Below, one piece after another: positions 1 to 9,348 of a stretch of DNA of 64,000 bases; position 1 is the stretch's first letter, and every line of letters starts with the position of its first letter. The notes under the pieces were generated by a model, which saw only the letters and a program-made list of their open reading frames with translations, ran no database searches and was not told the origin of the DNA. Both the position numbers and the translations under genes were made by a program. Origin of the DNA: Burkholderiales bacterium (GTDB lineage: Bacteria; Pseudomonadota; Gammaproteobacteria; Burkholderiales; Burkholderiaceae_C); NCBI GenBank assembly GCA_016191525.1, contig JACPOK010000033.1, positions 682,001 through 746,000 on the forward strand, written 5' to 3'.

Positions 1-23
1 CCGACAGCGGACCCCGCTGTCGG
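1..23. terminator. Hairpin at window start, possible terminator of an unseen upstream gene
   Basis: Perfect 10-bp inverted repeat CCGACAGCGG / CCGCTGTCGG with a 3-base loop. No clear T-run follows on the plus strand, so the terminator call is tentative. The gene it would end lies outside the window. Confidence 0.4.
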
Positions 24-133
24 GCCTGTCTGACAAGTGCAGGAGGCTGTGGCTGACAAGCCCAAGCGCGGCCATTATGCGTAAATTGTGACTGGATTAT
101 GTAATATTTGAATTAAGAATCAGTTTGATATTC

Positions 134-163
134 TTGACTTGATATTAACGGCGCCCCTAGAAT
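134..163 (+). promoter_or_regulatory. Candidate sigma-70 promoter upstream of the lytic transglycosylase
   Basis: TTGACT at 134-139 and TAGAAT at 158-163 are separated by 18 bp, inside an AT-rich stretch (about 75-165) that stands out in this GC-rich window. It lies about 190 bp before the transglycosylase start. The first 354 bases hold no convincing gene: only the hairpin at 1-23, this AT-rich promoter region and a long untranslated leader. Confidence 0.4.
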
Positions 164-354
164 TCGCCCGTCCCCAGCAAAGACTAGGGACAACCCGAAC
201 CCGCTGCCGAACCCGGCTAAGTCAAGTGACTGTGAAAGGACCCCACGTGTCCTCCAGAATTTTGATGGCGTACCAATCCAAACGAGGAGCCTGAGTGGAG
301 TGATGCCGCAACCCGGTATCGCAAAGCCAGGCCCGCGCGTAGAAAGGAAGTGCT

Positions 355-1173
355 ATGACAGCGTTAGGAAGAACTGCCCAGGGCCTGCGAACTTTCGCGT
401 CCGACGTCGCCCAGGGCTTTTTCGAGATCACGCACAACAGCTTTGCCCTCGTTGGCCTGGCTGTGGTCTTTGCGGTGATCACCCTGACTGCCCGGCCTGA
501 CTTGCGTCAAGCCGGCGAATCGAAACTCATGACCTGGCTGCAAGCACGCCAGGCCGCCGCCCTGGGCATGGTGCCCGAGATGGATGCGATCGACCGCGCC
601 ACGGCCGCCAACCCCAAGGACCTGCCCAAGCAGCAGGCTGCGGTGGCCTATTGGCTGAGCAAGAAATACAAGGTGGCACCCGAGCCCCTGTCGGCGCTGG
701 TGGCAGAGGCCTATGAGATCGGTGCCAAGGCCAAGCTCGACCCCACGCTGATCCTGGCCATCATGGCGGTGGAGTCCGGCTTCAACCCGTTCGCCCAGAG
801 TCCCGTGGGCGCCCAGGGGCTGATGCAGGTCATGACCGGGGTGCACAGCGACAAGTACGACAACTTCGGCGGCAAGCTGGCCGCCTTCGACCCCGTCACC
901 AACCTGCGGGTGGGCGTGAAGGTGCTGCAGGAGTGCATCCAGCGCGCCGGCTCACTGCAGGCCGGCCTGAAGTTCTACGTGGGCGCCGGCAACATGGAAG
1001 ACGACGGCGGTTATGCCGGCAAGGTCATGGCCGAGCATGAGCGCCTGCGGCAGGTGGCCACGGGCCGTGCCGTACCGCTGGCTGCACCCGCCGTTCCCGC
1101 CATCCGCGCCGTCACCCCGGCGGAACCCGTCAAGCCGCCCGAGGACAAGGTCGCGGCCCTCTCGGTCTCCTGA
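355..1173 (+). CDS. Lytic transglycosylase, SLT domain, membrane-anchored
   Basis: A 272-residue protein predicted to cleave the glycan strands of peptidoglycan in the periplasm. A hydrophobic segment at about residues 30-47 should anchor it in the inner membrane. The SLT/lysozyme-like domain spans about 115-225. Glu140 in AVESGFNP is the expected catalytic acid, and the GAQGLMQVM signature follows at about 152-160. The C-terminal tail is rich in Ala and Pro. The ATG start has a strong ribosome site (AAGGAAG). It appears monocistronic, before the glyA leader. The family is clear; the specific transglycosylase class is not. Confidence 0.85.
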   Translation: MTALGRTAQGLRTFASDVAQGFFEITHNSFALVGLAVVFAVITLTARPDLRQAGESKLMTWLQARQAAALGMVPEMDAIDRATAANPKDLPKQQAAVAYWLSKKYKVAPEPLSALVAEAYEIGAKAKLDPTLILAIMAVESGFNPFAQSPVGAQGLMQVMTGVHSDKYDNFGGKLAAFDPVTNLRVGVKVLQECIQRAGSLQAGLKFYVGAGNMEDDGGYAGKVMAEHERLRQVATGRAVPLAAPAVPAIRAVTPAEPVKPPEDKVAALSVS

Positions 1174-1202
1174 CTTTTGCGGGGTGCTCGGCTACACTAG
1201 CC

Positions 1203-1360
1203 CGGTACGCGACTGGCGATAGGCACAGCGCCCTCACCGGGCAGCCTGTGCTGACGTGGGCACTACGCAGGGGTTCCCCCTGTGAAACCACTGGGAAGCG
1301 TGCCGCCGGAGTACCGACGAAAGGTTGGGCCGGTGATCAGCCGTTCGCCTGGGCAGCCCT
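1203..1360 (+). ncRNA. ZTP/ZMP riboswitch (pfl motif) in the glyA leader
   Basis: The 227-base gap before glyA carries the hallmarks of the pfl/ZTP aptamer. There is a P1 helix CGGTAC (1203-1208) / GTACCG (1311-1316) and the conserved GACTGGCGAT (1211-1220). ACCACTGGGAAGCG follows (1287-1300), then the 3' subdomain CCGTTCGCCTGGGCA (1341-1355). The class senses the purine intermediates ZMP/ZTP, which accumulate when 10-formyl-tetrahydrofolate is short, and is known upstream of one-carbon genes including glyA. A downstream stem can hide the glyA ribosome site, so control is probably translational. Confidence 0.85.
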
Positions 1361-1396
1361 TGTTTCCATACAGGGACCACCGTCTGAAGGACTGCC
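1352..1396 (+). promoter_or_regulatory. RBS-sequestering stem of the glyA riboswitch
   Basis: GGCAGCCCTT (1352-1361) pairs with AAGGACTGCC (1387-1396) with one mismatch. The second arm contains most of the glyA Shine-Dalgarno GAAGGA (1386-1391). The first arm overlaps the 3' end of the aptamer, so ligand binding and RBS masking look mutually exclusive. This suggests ligand-on translation, by inference from base pairing only. Confidence 0.6.
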
Positions 1397-1400
1397 GTTC

Positions 1401-2645
1401 ATGTTTCATCGCAATACCCTTGTCGAACAAGCCGACCCCGAACTGTGGGCCGCCATCCAGGCCGAAAACAAGCGCCAGGAAGAGCACATCGAGCTGATCG
1501 CCAGCGAAAACTACGCTTCGCCGGCCGTCATGGCCGCCCAGGGCACCCAGCTCACCAACAAATACGCCGAGGGCTACCCCGGCAAGCGTTACTACGGCGG
1601 CTGCGAGTATGTCGACGTGGCCGAACAGCTGGCGCTGGACCGCGTCAAGCAATTGTTTGGCGCCCAGGCCGCCAACGTTCAGGCCCATTGCGGCGCCTCG
1701 GCCAATGAGGCCGTGTTCCTGGCCTTCCTCAAGCCCGGCGACACCATCATGGGCATGAGCCTGGCCGAGGGCGGCCACCTGACCCACGGCATGGCGCTGA
1801 ACATGAGCGGCAAGTGGTTCAACGTCGTCAGCTACGGCCTGGACGCCAATGAAGCCATCGACTACGACGCCATGGAGCGCAAGGCGCACGAGACCCGGCC
1901 CAAGCTGATCATCGCGGGCGCCTCGGCCTACTCGCTGCGTATCGACTTCGAACGCTTCGCCAGGGTGGCGAAGGACGTGGGCGCCATCTTCATGGTGGAC
2001 ATGGCCCACTACGCCGGCCTGATCGCGGCCGGCGCCTATCCCAACCCCGTGCCGCACGCCGACGTTGTAACCTCCACCACCCACAAGAGCCTGCGCGGCC
2101 CGCGCGGCGGCTTCATCCTGATGAAGGCCGAGCACGAGAAAGCCATCAACAGCGCCATCTTCCCCGGCCTGCAGGGCGGCCCGCTGATGCACGTGATCGC
2201 GGCCAAGGCGGTGGCCTTCAAGGAGGCGCTGCAGCCCGAGTTCAAGGCCTACCAGCAGCAGGTCGCGAAGAACGCCATCGTGGTCGCCGAAACGCTGGTG
2301 CAGCGCGGCTTGCGCATCGTCAGCGGCCGCACCGAAAGCCACGTGATGCTGGTGGACCTGCGCGCCAAGGGCATCACCGGCAAGGAAGCCGAGGCCGTGC
2401 TGGGCGACGCCCACATGACCATCAACAAGAACGCCATCCCCAACGACCCCGAGAAGCCCATGGTCACCAGCGGTGTGCGCATCGGCACCCCGGCCATGAC
2501 CACCCGCGGTTTCAGGGAAGAGGAAGCCCGCATCACGGCCAACCTGATCGCCGACGTGCTGGACAGCCCGCGCGATGCGGGCAACATCGCCGCCGTCCGC
2601 GAAAAGGTCAACGCCCTCACCCGCCGCTTCCCGGTCTACGGCTAG
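1401..2645 (+). CDS. glyA: Serine hydroxymethyltransferase
   Basis: Converts serine and tetrahydrofolate to glycine and 5,10-methylene-THF, using PLP in the cytoplasm. The 414-residue length is typical. The PLP lysine is K229 in [13 protein letters not shown]. The [10 protein letters not shown] segment (about 97-106) and the N-terminal [10 protein letters not shown] motif are also present. I chose the ATG at 1401 because it follows GAAGGA and gives the usual N-terminus; a longer reading from 1248 would translate the riboswitch. It is the first gene before nrdR and the pilus operon and is controlled by the ZTP riboswitch. Confidence 0.97.
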   Translation: MFHRNTLVEQADPELWAAIQAENKRQEEHIELIASENYASPAVMAAQGTQLTNKYAEGYPGKRYYGGCEYVDVAEQLALDRVKQLFGAQAANVQAHCGASANEAVFLAFLKPGDTIMGMSLAEGGHLTHGMALNMSGKWFNVVSYGLDANEAIDYDAMERKAHETRPKLIIAGASAYSLRIDFERFARVAKDVGAIFMVDMAHYAGLIAAGAYPNPVPHADVVTSTTHKSLRGPRGGFILMKAEHEKAINSAIFPGLQGGPLMHVIAAKAVAFKEALQPEFKAYQQQVAKNAIVVAETLVQRGLRIVSGRTESHVMLVDLRAKGITGKEAEAVLGDAHMTINKNAIPNDPEKPMVTSGVRIGTPAMTTRGFREEEARITANLIADVLDSPRDAGNIAAVREKVNALTRRFPVYG

Positions 2646-2655
2646 AAAATGTTGG

Positions 2656-2735
2656 CCCCCACGCTCTGCCCTGCGTGCCGTCGCTGCCCCCCGGGGGGGC
2701 GCTCGCTTGCTTGGGGCGGCCCGGCGCGGCGCTCG
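2656..2735. repeat. Comamonadaceae-type GC-rich palindromic repeat, family A, copy 1
   Basis: Starts near CCCCCACG, contains TGCCCCCCGGGGGGGC and ends with TTGGGGCGGCCCGGCG. The copy at 13737-13815 shares the same three blocks in the same order, and a related copy lies on the other strand at 35590-35672. It fills the gap between glyA and nrdR and ends a few bases before the nrdR start codon. Confidence 0.7.
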
Positions 2736-2737
2736 AT

Positions 2738-3187
2738 ATGAAGTGCCCCTTCTGCAGCAACGGGGACACCCAGGTGGTGGAGACCCGCGTGGCGGAAGAC
2801 GGGGACTTCATCCGCAGGCGGCGCCAGTGCGCCGCCTGCGAGAAGCGCTTCACCACCTACGAGCGGCCGGACGTCAACTTTCCCCGGGTGGTCAAGAAGG
2901 ACGGGCGGCGCATCGAATACGAGCGCGCCAAGCTGCTAGCCTCCATGAACCTGGCCCTGCGCAAGCGGCCCGTGAGTACTGAGCAAATAGACAGTGCCGT
3001 CGAACGCATTGAGGAAAAACTGCTCAATCTGGGCGTGCGCGAGATTCCTTCCACCCGCATCGGCGAGCTGGTGATGCGGGAGCTGAAAAAGCTGGACAAG
3101 GTGGCCTACGTCCGCTTCGCCAGCGTCTACCGCAGTTTCGAGGACATTGACGAGTTCCGGGCCCTGGTGGACGAAGTCAGACGCTAG
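2738..3187 (+). CDS. nrdR: Transcriptional repressor NrdR
   Basis: A 149-residue ATP/dATP-sensing repressor of ribonucleotide reductase genes. The N-terminal zinc ribbon uses C3, C6, C31 and C34 (CPFC and CAAC), followed by KRFTTYE. An ATP-cone domain occupies about residues 49-139. The ATG at 2738 gives the canonical MKCPFC N-terminus. No good Shine-Dalgarno is visible, because the family A repeat sits directly upstream. A glyA-nrdR order is common in Proteobacteria. Confidence 0.96.
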   Translation: MKCPFCSNGDTQVVETRVAEDGDFIRRRRQCAACEKRFTTYERPDVNFPRVVKKDGRRIEYERAKLLASMNLALRKRPVSTEQIDSAVERIEEKLLNLGVREIPSTRIGELVMRELKKLDKVAYVRFASVYRSFEDIDEFRALVDEVRR

Positions 3188-3255
3188 TCGCCCGAACCTG
3201 ACCGGTTGTCGGAAAGGCCCTGCGGCCCCCGGGGGCCGCCAGCCACAATGCGGCC

Positions 3256-3828
3256 ATGCGATATTCGGAAGGCTTCACGCTGGTCGAGCTGCTGGTCACG
3301 GTGGCGATCCTGGTCCTGCTGGTCAAGATGGCTGCGCCTTCGTTCGCCAACCTGGTCCAGTCCGCCAACGTATCCTCCAGTGTGAACACCTTTCTTGCGG
3401 ACCTGCGCTTTGCCCGCAGCGAGGCGGTCCGCCGGGGCAGCATGGTCGTGATGTGCCGCAGCAACTCCCCCGAAGCCGCGTCGCCCACCTGCGGAACAGG
3501 CTCAGGCCCTGGCGGAAATGGCTGGGTCAGCGGCTGGCTGGTGTTTGTCGACCGGGACAACAGCAATTCCTACAACAGCGGCGACCAGCTGCTGCGCGTC
3601 CAGGCGGCCATCTCCGGCATCGATTCCATGGTCGAAGGCGGCGCCAGTTCCTCCACAAAGTTTGAATTCACCCCGCTGGGCCGGCAGCGCAGCGTCGGGA
3701 ACGCAACCCAGTTGCAGTTCGGCAGCACCATTCCTTCTGAGCGGCAGCGCGTGGTCTGCATCAATCCCGCCGGGCGCGCGCGAATTGCCGGCAACGGCTT
3801 CGCCAGTTGTACGGGGAGTGACAGTTGA
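3256..3828 (+). CDS. Type IV minor pilin, FimT/FimU (GspH) family
   Basis: A 190-residue pseudopilin with a class III prepilin leader (MRYSEG, then FTLVELLVTVAI), so PilD should cleave after Gly6 and methylate Phe7. Glu at mature position 5 is present. The hydrophobic N-terminal helix is followed by a GspH/FimT-like domain. It is first of six pilus genes and corresponds by position to fimU/fimT. Minor pilins of this set prime pilus assembly and carry PilY1 to the tip. Its stop overlaps the next start. Confidence 0.88.
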   Translation: MRYSEGFTLVELLVTVAILVLLVKMAAPSFANLVQSANVSSSVNTFLADLRFARSEAVRRGSMVVMCRSNSPEAASPTCGTGSGPGGNGWVSGWLVFVDRDNSNSYNSGDQLLRVQAAISGIDSMVEGGASSSTKFEFTPLGRQRSVGNATQLQFGSTIPSERQRVVCINPAGRARIAGNGFASCTGSDS

Positions 3829-4376
3829 GAACGCCAAATCGCCGTCCTTTGCGCAGTGAAGTCTCGGGCGCCAGCTTGATCGAGGTTTTGATCGCCATAC
3901 TAATTCTGTCTTTTGGACTCTTGGCCATGGGCGGGATGATGGCGTATGGCATCCAGTTGCCCAAGCTGTCAGGCAACCGTGCGGTGGCCGCCAGCATTGC
4001 CAACGACCTGGTCGAGCGCATGCGCGCCAACATTCCCGCCTATACAAGCGGCTCCTACAACACGGCGCTGAACTACGACGAAAGCACCACCATCCCCAAC
4101 GCAACGACCGGTATCTGCAGCTACCCCAATTGCTCGAGCGGCCAGCTTGCGGTGATGGACCTCGCCATAACCAAGCGGCAACTGCGGCTGCAACTGCCGG
4201 CGGGCGGGTTCAGCGTGGAAAATGCCGCCAACGGTGAAGGCAGGGTCTACGTCCTCTGGCAGGAGCCGGGCAGCGCCGGAACGTTCGCCACTGGAGCCAG
4301 CGACATCTGCCCGTCCTCGGCGAGCAGCTTCACGAACCCCCAGCCACGCTGCGTCATGGTGCCGTTCAAACTATGA
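3825..4376 (+). CDS. pilV: Type IV pilus minor pilin PilV
   Basis: A 183-residue minor pilin. The leader ends at Gly and is followed by ASLIEVLIAILILSFG, with Glu at mature position 5, then the typical GLLAMGGM stretch of PilV. The start is TTG, overlapping the previous stop as TTGA, with GGGGAG about 7 bases upstream; no in-frame ATG precedes the prepilin leader. It is translationally coupled on both sides (ATGA with pilW). Confidence 0.88.
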   Translation: MRTPNRRPLRSEVSGASLIEVLIAILILSFGLLAMGGMMAYGIQLPKLSGNRAVAASIANDLVERMRANIPAYTSGSYNTALNYDESTTIPNATTGICSYPNCSSGQLAVMDLAITKRQLRLQLPAGGFSVENAANGEGRVYVLWQEPGSAGTFATGASDICPSSASSFTNPQPRCVMVPFKL

Positions 4377-5299
4377 AACCCACCTTGATTCGCGGGCAGG
4401 CAGGTGTGACGCTTATCGAGCTGATGATCTCGATGGTCATCGCATTGGTCATCATGGTTGCCGTTGCAGGGGCTTACGTGGGCGCGTCCACCGCGGGTAA
4501 AGCCTCGGAGGCGCAAGGCCGGATGAATGAAGATGCGCAGATGGCTCTCGGCATCCTGGCGCAGCAGTTGCGCATCGCGGGCACCAATCCGGCGCAACCC
4601 AACCGCGCGCCAACCTCGCTGCATAACCAGCTGGCACTAACTTCATACGGCATCAAGGCCTGCGATATCACATTCACCAACGTCAGTGCCACCGTGACGG
4701 CCGCTGCATTGACGTGCGCCCATACCGCGTCGAGCACCGGACCCGCATCAATTTCGATCGGCTATGAAGCCGATATCTACAACACAGTCCCCACTTCCGG
4801 TGGTATTCCCACCGATTGCATGGGGAGCGCTCTCGGCGCTACAACCGCTGTGGCGACCACCGATGCCGGGGCAACGGTCACGGCGACTTTCTACGAAGCT
4901 GAGAACCGTTTTTATATCGGCACCTCTACCGCAATCACCAGCCCAAGCCTCTACTGCAAAGGCAATGCCAGCAGTGCCCAGCCGCTCGTGGAAAACATTG
5001 AGGACCTTGAGTTCTCCTTCGGCACATCGACGCCTGTCAACACCACCACCGTTGCGGGGTATCAGGATGCTTACGACGTCGAGAACGAAGCCGCCACTCT
5101 GGGCGCCGCAACCAGCAAGGAGCGGTGGACTTCCTTCGTCAAGACCGTGCGCATCTGCGTGGTGGTGCGTAGCGCCGAGCCTGTATCCCCGGACACATCC
5201 TCCGGCCAGTACTACGACTGTGGCGGCGCCCTCATTACGCCCACCGATCTCCGGCTGCGCCGCGCCTACACCACAACCGTGGTTCTTAGAAACCAGTAG
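4373..5299 (+). CDS. pilW: Type IV pilus minor pilin PilW
   Basis: A 308-residue PilW family minor pilin. The prepilin leader (RGQAG) is followed by VTLIELMISMVIALVIMVAV, then a long Thr/Ser/Ala-rich globular domain. The start overlaps pilV as ATGA. It is probably a tip-complex component with PilV, PilX, FimU and PilY1. Confidence 0.9.
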   Translation: MKPTLIRGQAGVTLIELMISMVIALVIMVAVAGAYVGASTAGKASEAQGRMNEDAQMALGILAQQLRIAGTNPAQPNRAPTSLHNQLALTSYGIKACDITFTNVSATVTAAALTCAHTASSTGPASISIGYEADIYNTVPTSGGIPTDCMGSALGATTAVATTDAGATVTATFYEAENRFYIGTSTAITSPSLYCKGNASSAQPLVENIEDLEFSFGTSTPVNTTTVAGYQDAYDVENEAATLGAATSKERWTSFVKTVRICVVVRSAEPVSPDTSSGQYYDCGGALITPTDLRLRRAYTTTVVLRNQ

Positions 5300-5309
5300 G
5301 TATCCACCC

Positions 5310-5870
5310 ATGAAAACCATGAGACCTGCACAGAGCCCCCGGCCGGCCCGGCAACAAGGCGTCGTGCTGATCATCGCGTTGATCATGCTGGTGGTGATCT
5401 CCCTGCTGGCGACGATGAGCGTAAAGAACGCGGCATCCAGCGAAGGGGTGAACGGGAACATCCGGCTGAGCCAGCTGGCTAGCCAGTCGGCCGAGATCGC
5501 GCTTCGCTATTGCGAGGATGCGGTGATTCAAATGGTTAGCGGTACGGGCACTCTGGTCCTGCTGCCAACCATCCAGAACTATGCCGCGACGCCAAGCTGG
5601 AAACTCGGCACTACCAGCTGGGACGTCACCCCCACGGTTGCCTTTCCCCTCCCCATCGCCTCGGTCAACGCGTCCGCGGCTTCGGCAACCTATGCCCGTC
5701 CACCGGAATGCATGGTCGAGCGTCTTTCTCCCGCTGGCAGCGCCAAGTACTCGTCCAATTTCGTTGTCACCGCGCGGGGGTTTGGCCCGGAAGTTCCGGC
5801 TGCGACCAGCGCGCGCGCCCGGCCAAACGGCAGTGAAGTCTTCATGCAGTCGACGATCGAGTTGAACTGA
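5310..5870 (+). CDS. pilX: Type IV pilus assembly protein PilX
   Basis: A 186-residue PilX-type minor pilin. The N-terminus has RQQGVVLIIALIMLVVISLL, where the leader ends at Gly; PilX pilins have this VVLIIALI-type segment and lack the standard Glu5. A SQSAEIALRYCEDAV helix follows. I chose the ATG at 5310 because it places the prepilin peptide near the N-terminus. It begins 10 bp after pilW and ends just before pilY1. Confidence 0.88.
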   Translation: MKTMRPAQSPRPARQQGVVLIIALIMLVVISLLATMSVKNAASSEGVNGNIRLSQLASQSAEIALRYCEDAVIQMVSGTGTLVLLPTIQNYAATPSWKLGTTSWDVTPTVAFPLPIASVNASAASATYARPPECMVERLSPAGSAKYSSNFVVTARGFGPEVPAATSARARPNGSEVFMQSTIELN

Positions 5871-5885
5871 CAAATGAGAGGTTCT

Positions 5886-8800
5886 ATGAAAAACGCCCAT
5901 GGTAGTTTCAAGAGCACCGTCGCGGGGCTCCTGCTTGGCTCGGCCGCGCTTGCCGGTTTCGCACAACCCGCGCAGGTGCCGCTGCTCACGCGTTCGAGCA
6001 CGGTGGAACCCAACATCCTGCTGATGTTCGACGACTCGGGGTCGATGAATAACACCTATCTGTACCAGGAGAGCACGTCCAGCTTCTGGGGTACAAATGT
6101 CACCGTGGGCGGCAACGGCATCGACCCGCCGTCCAACCGCGAGACCTATGCAAAATGCTCCCCACAGGTCAACCGTCTGGCGTACGACCCAGCTGTGCTT
6201 TACAAGCCGCGCACCAATGCCGATGGCACCGTGCAGGCCAACGGCTCCACAAATAACGCAAGAACGAATGCGCCATGCGACGATGGCAGCAACAACCCTT
6301 ACGTCTACGCGTACAAGGGCGGAGGCCTCCGCTATGACCAAGTTGCCAGCTACGACCGCACCACGATCCAATCGGGCAATACCTACACCAAGTCGGCCGC
6401 ACGTACTGACTGCGCCGGAGCCAATTGCACCTATGGTGAGGAAATTCAGAACTACGCCAACTGGTTCAAGTACCATCGCACCCGGCTGGACATGGCCCGC
6501 ACCGCTGTCAGCCAGGCCTTCATCGACCTGCCGCCCACCTTCCGGCTCGGTTGGGGTGTCATCAACACGATGGAGAACGGGACCCTTGACTCCGGTGTGA
6601 CGCTGTACGATGCAACCACCCGCGGCCGGTTCTACACCTGGATCGAAGGGCTCACTGCACCGGGCAATACCCCTAATCGCAAGGCTCTGGACACCGCCGG
6701 CAAGTATTTCAGCCGCGACGACAGCGACGGCCCCTGGGGCACGACGCCACGCTACCAGTCCACGGGGTCGAGTAACGTCGCGTCACCTACCAGCAACGAG
6801 ACAAAAACCGCACACGCGGCCTGCCGGCGCTCCTATTCGATGCTGGTCACCGATGGCTACTACAACGACTCGTTCACCATCGCCAACGTAGACAATACGA
6901 CGGGCAGCACCATCACCAGCCCCCGTGGCGGCAGCTTCCAGTACTCACCCGGCTTTCCCTACAAGGACAGCTACAGCAATACCATGGCGGACATCGCCAT
7001 GAAGTACTGGGTCAACGACCTGCGCACAGATCTGGCCAACAATGTTGCGCCCGTGCCCGGGTTGGATCCAGCCTTTTGGCAACATATGAATTTCTATGCC
7101 ATCAGCCTGGGCCTGGAAGGAACCCTGCCCCAGACCCCTGCCAAGCTGGCGCAACTGACGTCCGGAGCGCAAGCCTGGCCGCAGCCCGGGCCAGACACGC
7201 TCGAAGCCATCGATGACATGTGGCACGCCACCATCAATGGCCGCGGCGACATGCTCAATGCAAAGGACGCGACCGAGCTGACCGGCTCGTTGCAGGCACT
7301 TGTCGGGCAAATCCTGAAGGCATCTGCTTCCCAGGCCGGCGTGGCGGTTTCCACGGTCAACCTTATCAGCGGCACCAGAAAGTTCGTGCCCGTGTACACA
7401 ACGGGGGACTGGACCGGCAACCTGATTGCGACCAACTTGGATCCAGATACCGGCAACGAGACTTCCACAGCTTGGCAGATCGAATCCAAGGCCTCCCTCA
7501 CTGGAGTAGAGAGCACCAACACTATCGGCGATTTCAGCAAGCGCAATATTCAGGTAGGCAACGCGGCGGTCAGCGGGTCAAGGGCCGTAAGCTTCACCTA
7601 TGCGGCCATGACCGGCGCCAGCCTGACCGGCAGCATGACGGGCGTGGTGAACGCGGCTCTGATCAATTACCTGCGCGGCGATCGCAGCGCGGAAGGCAGC
7701 CTGGGCATTTACCGTGGCCGCAACTTCCTGTTGGGCGACATCGTGAATTCGACGCCTGCCTTCGTAAAGCCCGCCATCGATTATGGGTATGCCAACCTGC
7801 CGGCAGGAGCAGCGGCCAGCGCCTACATCGCATACCTCACACAAAAATCAGCGCTCGCCGAAGGCGCCGTATTTGTGGGTGCCAATGACGGCATGTTGCA
7901 TGTTTTCGCCGAGAACGACGGGCGAGAAGTATTTGCCTATGTCCCGCGTGCGGTGCTGCCCACTCTGAATCAGCTGGCCGACAACGCCTATTCGCACCGC
8001 TACTACGTCGATGGCCCGATCACCCAGGGCGACTACTACGACGGTACCAACTGGAAAACCGCGGTGATCGCCACTACTGGCGCGGGATCCAAAGCGGTTT
8101 TCGCGATCGACGCGACCACACCAGTCAGCCTGAGCGCGACCAGCATCCTTTGGGAAATCAATGATGGCGTGACGAATTTCGATGAACTGGGCAACGTACT
8201 GGCGGAAGTCCGTATCGGGATCGTTCCCACTTCCGGCGGCGGCACGTGGGCAGCCATCTTCGGCAACGGCTATTACAGCAAGTCGGGCAAGGCGCAACTG
8301 TTCGTCGTGGATCTCAAAACCGGCGCTCTTATCCGCAAGATCGATACGCTCGCCGGCGGCAATAACGGCCTGGGGGGGGTGCGCCTGGTGCTGGACAGTA
8401 ACCAGCGGGTGCTTGGAGCTTACGGCGGCGACCTAAAGGGCAACATGTGGAAGTTCGATCTTAGCGACGCCAGCGCTTCGAACTGGAGTGTCGGCTTCAG
8501 CGGGGCGCCGCTTTTCCAGGCCAAGGATGGCGCCGGCACCATCCAGCCCTTCACGGCGGCACCTTTTGTCATTCCTCACCCCAACGGCGGCTACCTCGTT
8601 GCGGCGGGCACCGGCAAGTTTTTTGACCTGCCTGATATCACCACCACCGGGGTGCAAAGCGCCTACGGCCTGCGCGACACCATTACTTTCGGAGCCACGT
8701 CCACGCCAGCGGGGAGCACTGTCACCGGCACCTCGTCGCTGGTCCTGCAGACCGTATCCCAGGCCATTTCGATCTCCCGGATCATCACGGCGTTCGATGA

Positions 8801-9317
8801 CACAACCTCCACGCAGGTGGTGAACTACTACAAGGTGTCGTCCAACCCGATCGACTGGGCCACCAAGCGAGGCTGGTATTTCAACCTGCCCTTCGCCGGA
8901 CAGAGAACGGTCTACCCGGTGGATGCCTACTTTGGCCGTCTGGCGCGCGTCGACACCATCCTGCCGGGCGCAACTGGCACCGATCCGTGTGCGGCGGGCA
9001 CGCCCGGCGTCGGGTACAACTACATCATCGATGCGCTGAACGGAGGCTCGCCCCAAGTTCCGTTGCTCGATACCAATGGAGACGGCAATATCGACAGCAG
9101 CGACTATTCTGGCGCGAGCGGGTACAGCACCTCAGCGGACGGACGCGACATTGCGCTTATCAGACAATCAACCAGCACCGCGACCAAGAAGGACATCTTC
9201 ATTGTGGGATCCAGCGGCGACGCGATCAAGACCAGCATCGACCTGTGCAAGGCGGGTTTAATAACCTGCGGGTCAGGCATTACCAAGCGCTCGTGGCGGC
9301 AGCTGTTCCTGCGCTGA
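5886..9317 (+). CDS. pilY1: Type IV pilus tip adhesin / assembly protein PilY1
   Basis: A 1143-residue secreted protein. The signal peptide ends near AGFAQPA. A von Willebrand A-like N-terminal region holds the metal-site motif DDSGSM at about residues 44-49. A C-terminal beta-propeller carries the calcium loop DTNGDGNID at about 1062-1070, matching the DxNxDxxxD loop that controls retraction in Pseudomonas PilY1. R597-G598-D599 is an RGD triplet, of the kind reported to bind integrin in Pseudomonas PilY1. I chose the ATG at 5886, after GAGAGG; an ATG at 5874 is in frame but lacks a ribosome site. It promotes pilus extension and adhesion. Confidence 0.93.
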   Translation: MKNAHGSFKSTVAGLLLGSAALAGFAQPAQVPLLTRSSTVEPNILLMFDDSGSMNNTYLYQESTSSFWGTNVTVGGNGIDPPSNRETYAKCSPQVNRLAYDPAVLYKPRTNADGTVQANGSTNNARTNAPCDDGSNNPYVYAYKGGGLRYDQVASYDRTTIQSGNTYTKSAARTDCAGANCTYGEEIQNYANWFKYHRTRLDMARTAVSQAFIDLPPTFRLGWGVINTMENGTLDSGVTLYDATTRGRFYTWIEGLTAPGNTPNRKALDTAGKYFSRDDSDGPWGTTPRYQSTGSSNVASPTSNETKTAHAACRRSYSMLVTDGYYNDSFTIANVDNTTGSTITSPRGGSFQYSPGFPYKDSYSNTMADIAMKYWVNDLRTDLANNVAPVPGLDPAFWQHMNFYAISLGLEGTLPQTPAKLAQLTSGAQAWPQPGPDTLEAIDDMWHATINGRGDMLNAKDATELTGSLQALVGQILKASASQAGVAVSTVNLISGTRKFVPVYTTGDWTGNLIATNLDPDTGNETSTAWQIESKASLTGVESTNTIGDFSKRNIQVGNAAVSGSRAVSFTYAAMTGASLTGSMTGVVNAALINYLRGDRSAEGSLGIYRGRNFLLGDIVNSTPAFVKPAIDYGYANLPAGAAASAYIAYLTQKSALAEGAVFVGANDGMLHVFAENDGREVFAYVPRAVLPTLNQLADNAYSHRYYVDGPITQGDYYDGTNWKTAVIATTGAGSKAVFAIDATTPVSLSATSILWEINDGVTNFDELGNVLAEVRIGIVPTSGGGTWAAIFGNGYYSKSGKAQLFVVDLKTGALIRKIDTLAGGNNGLGGVRLVLDSNQRVLGAYGGDLKGNMWKFDLSDASASNWSVGFSGAPLFQAKDGAGTIQPFTAAPFVIPHPNGGYLVAAGTGKFFDLPDITTTGVQSAYGLRDTITFGATSTPAGSTVTGTSSLVLQTVSQAISISRIITAFDDTTSTQVVNYYKVSSNPIDWATKRGWYFNLPFAGQRTVYPVDAYFGRLARVDTILPGATGTDPCAAGTPGVGYNYIIDALNGGSPQVPLLDTNGDGNIDSSDYSGASGYSTSADGRDIALIRQSTSTATKKDIFIVGSSGDAIKTSIDLCKAGLITCGSGITKRSWRQLFLR

Positions 9318-9348
9318 ACATTGGTAAAGTGCCCCATCAGGAGAAAAC

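Noticed and set aside
5286-6476. A 396-codon minus-strand open frame opposite pilX/pilY1
   Set aside because: No domain features and opposite to well-supported pilus genes.
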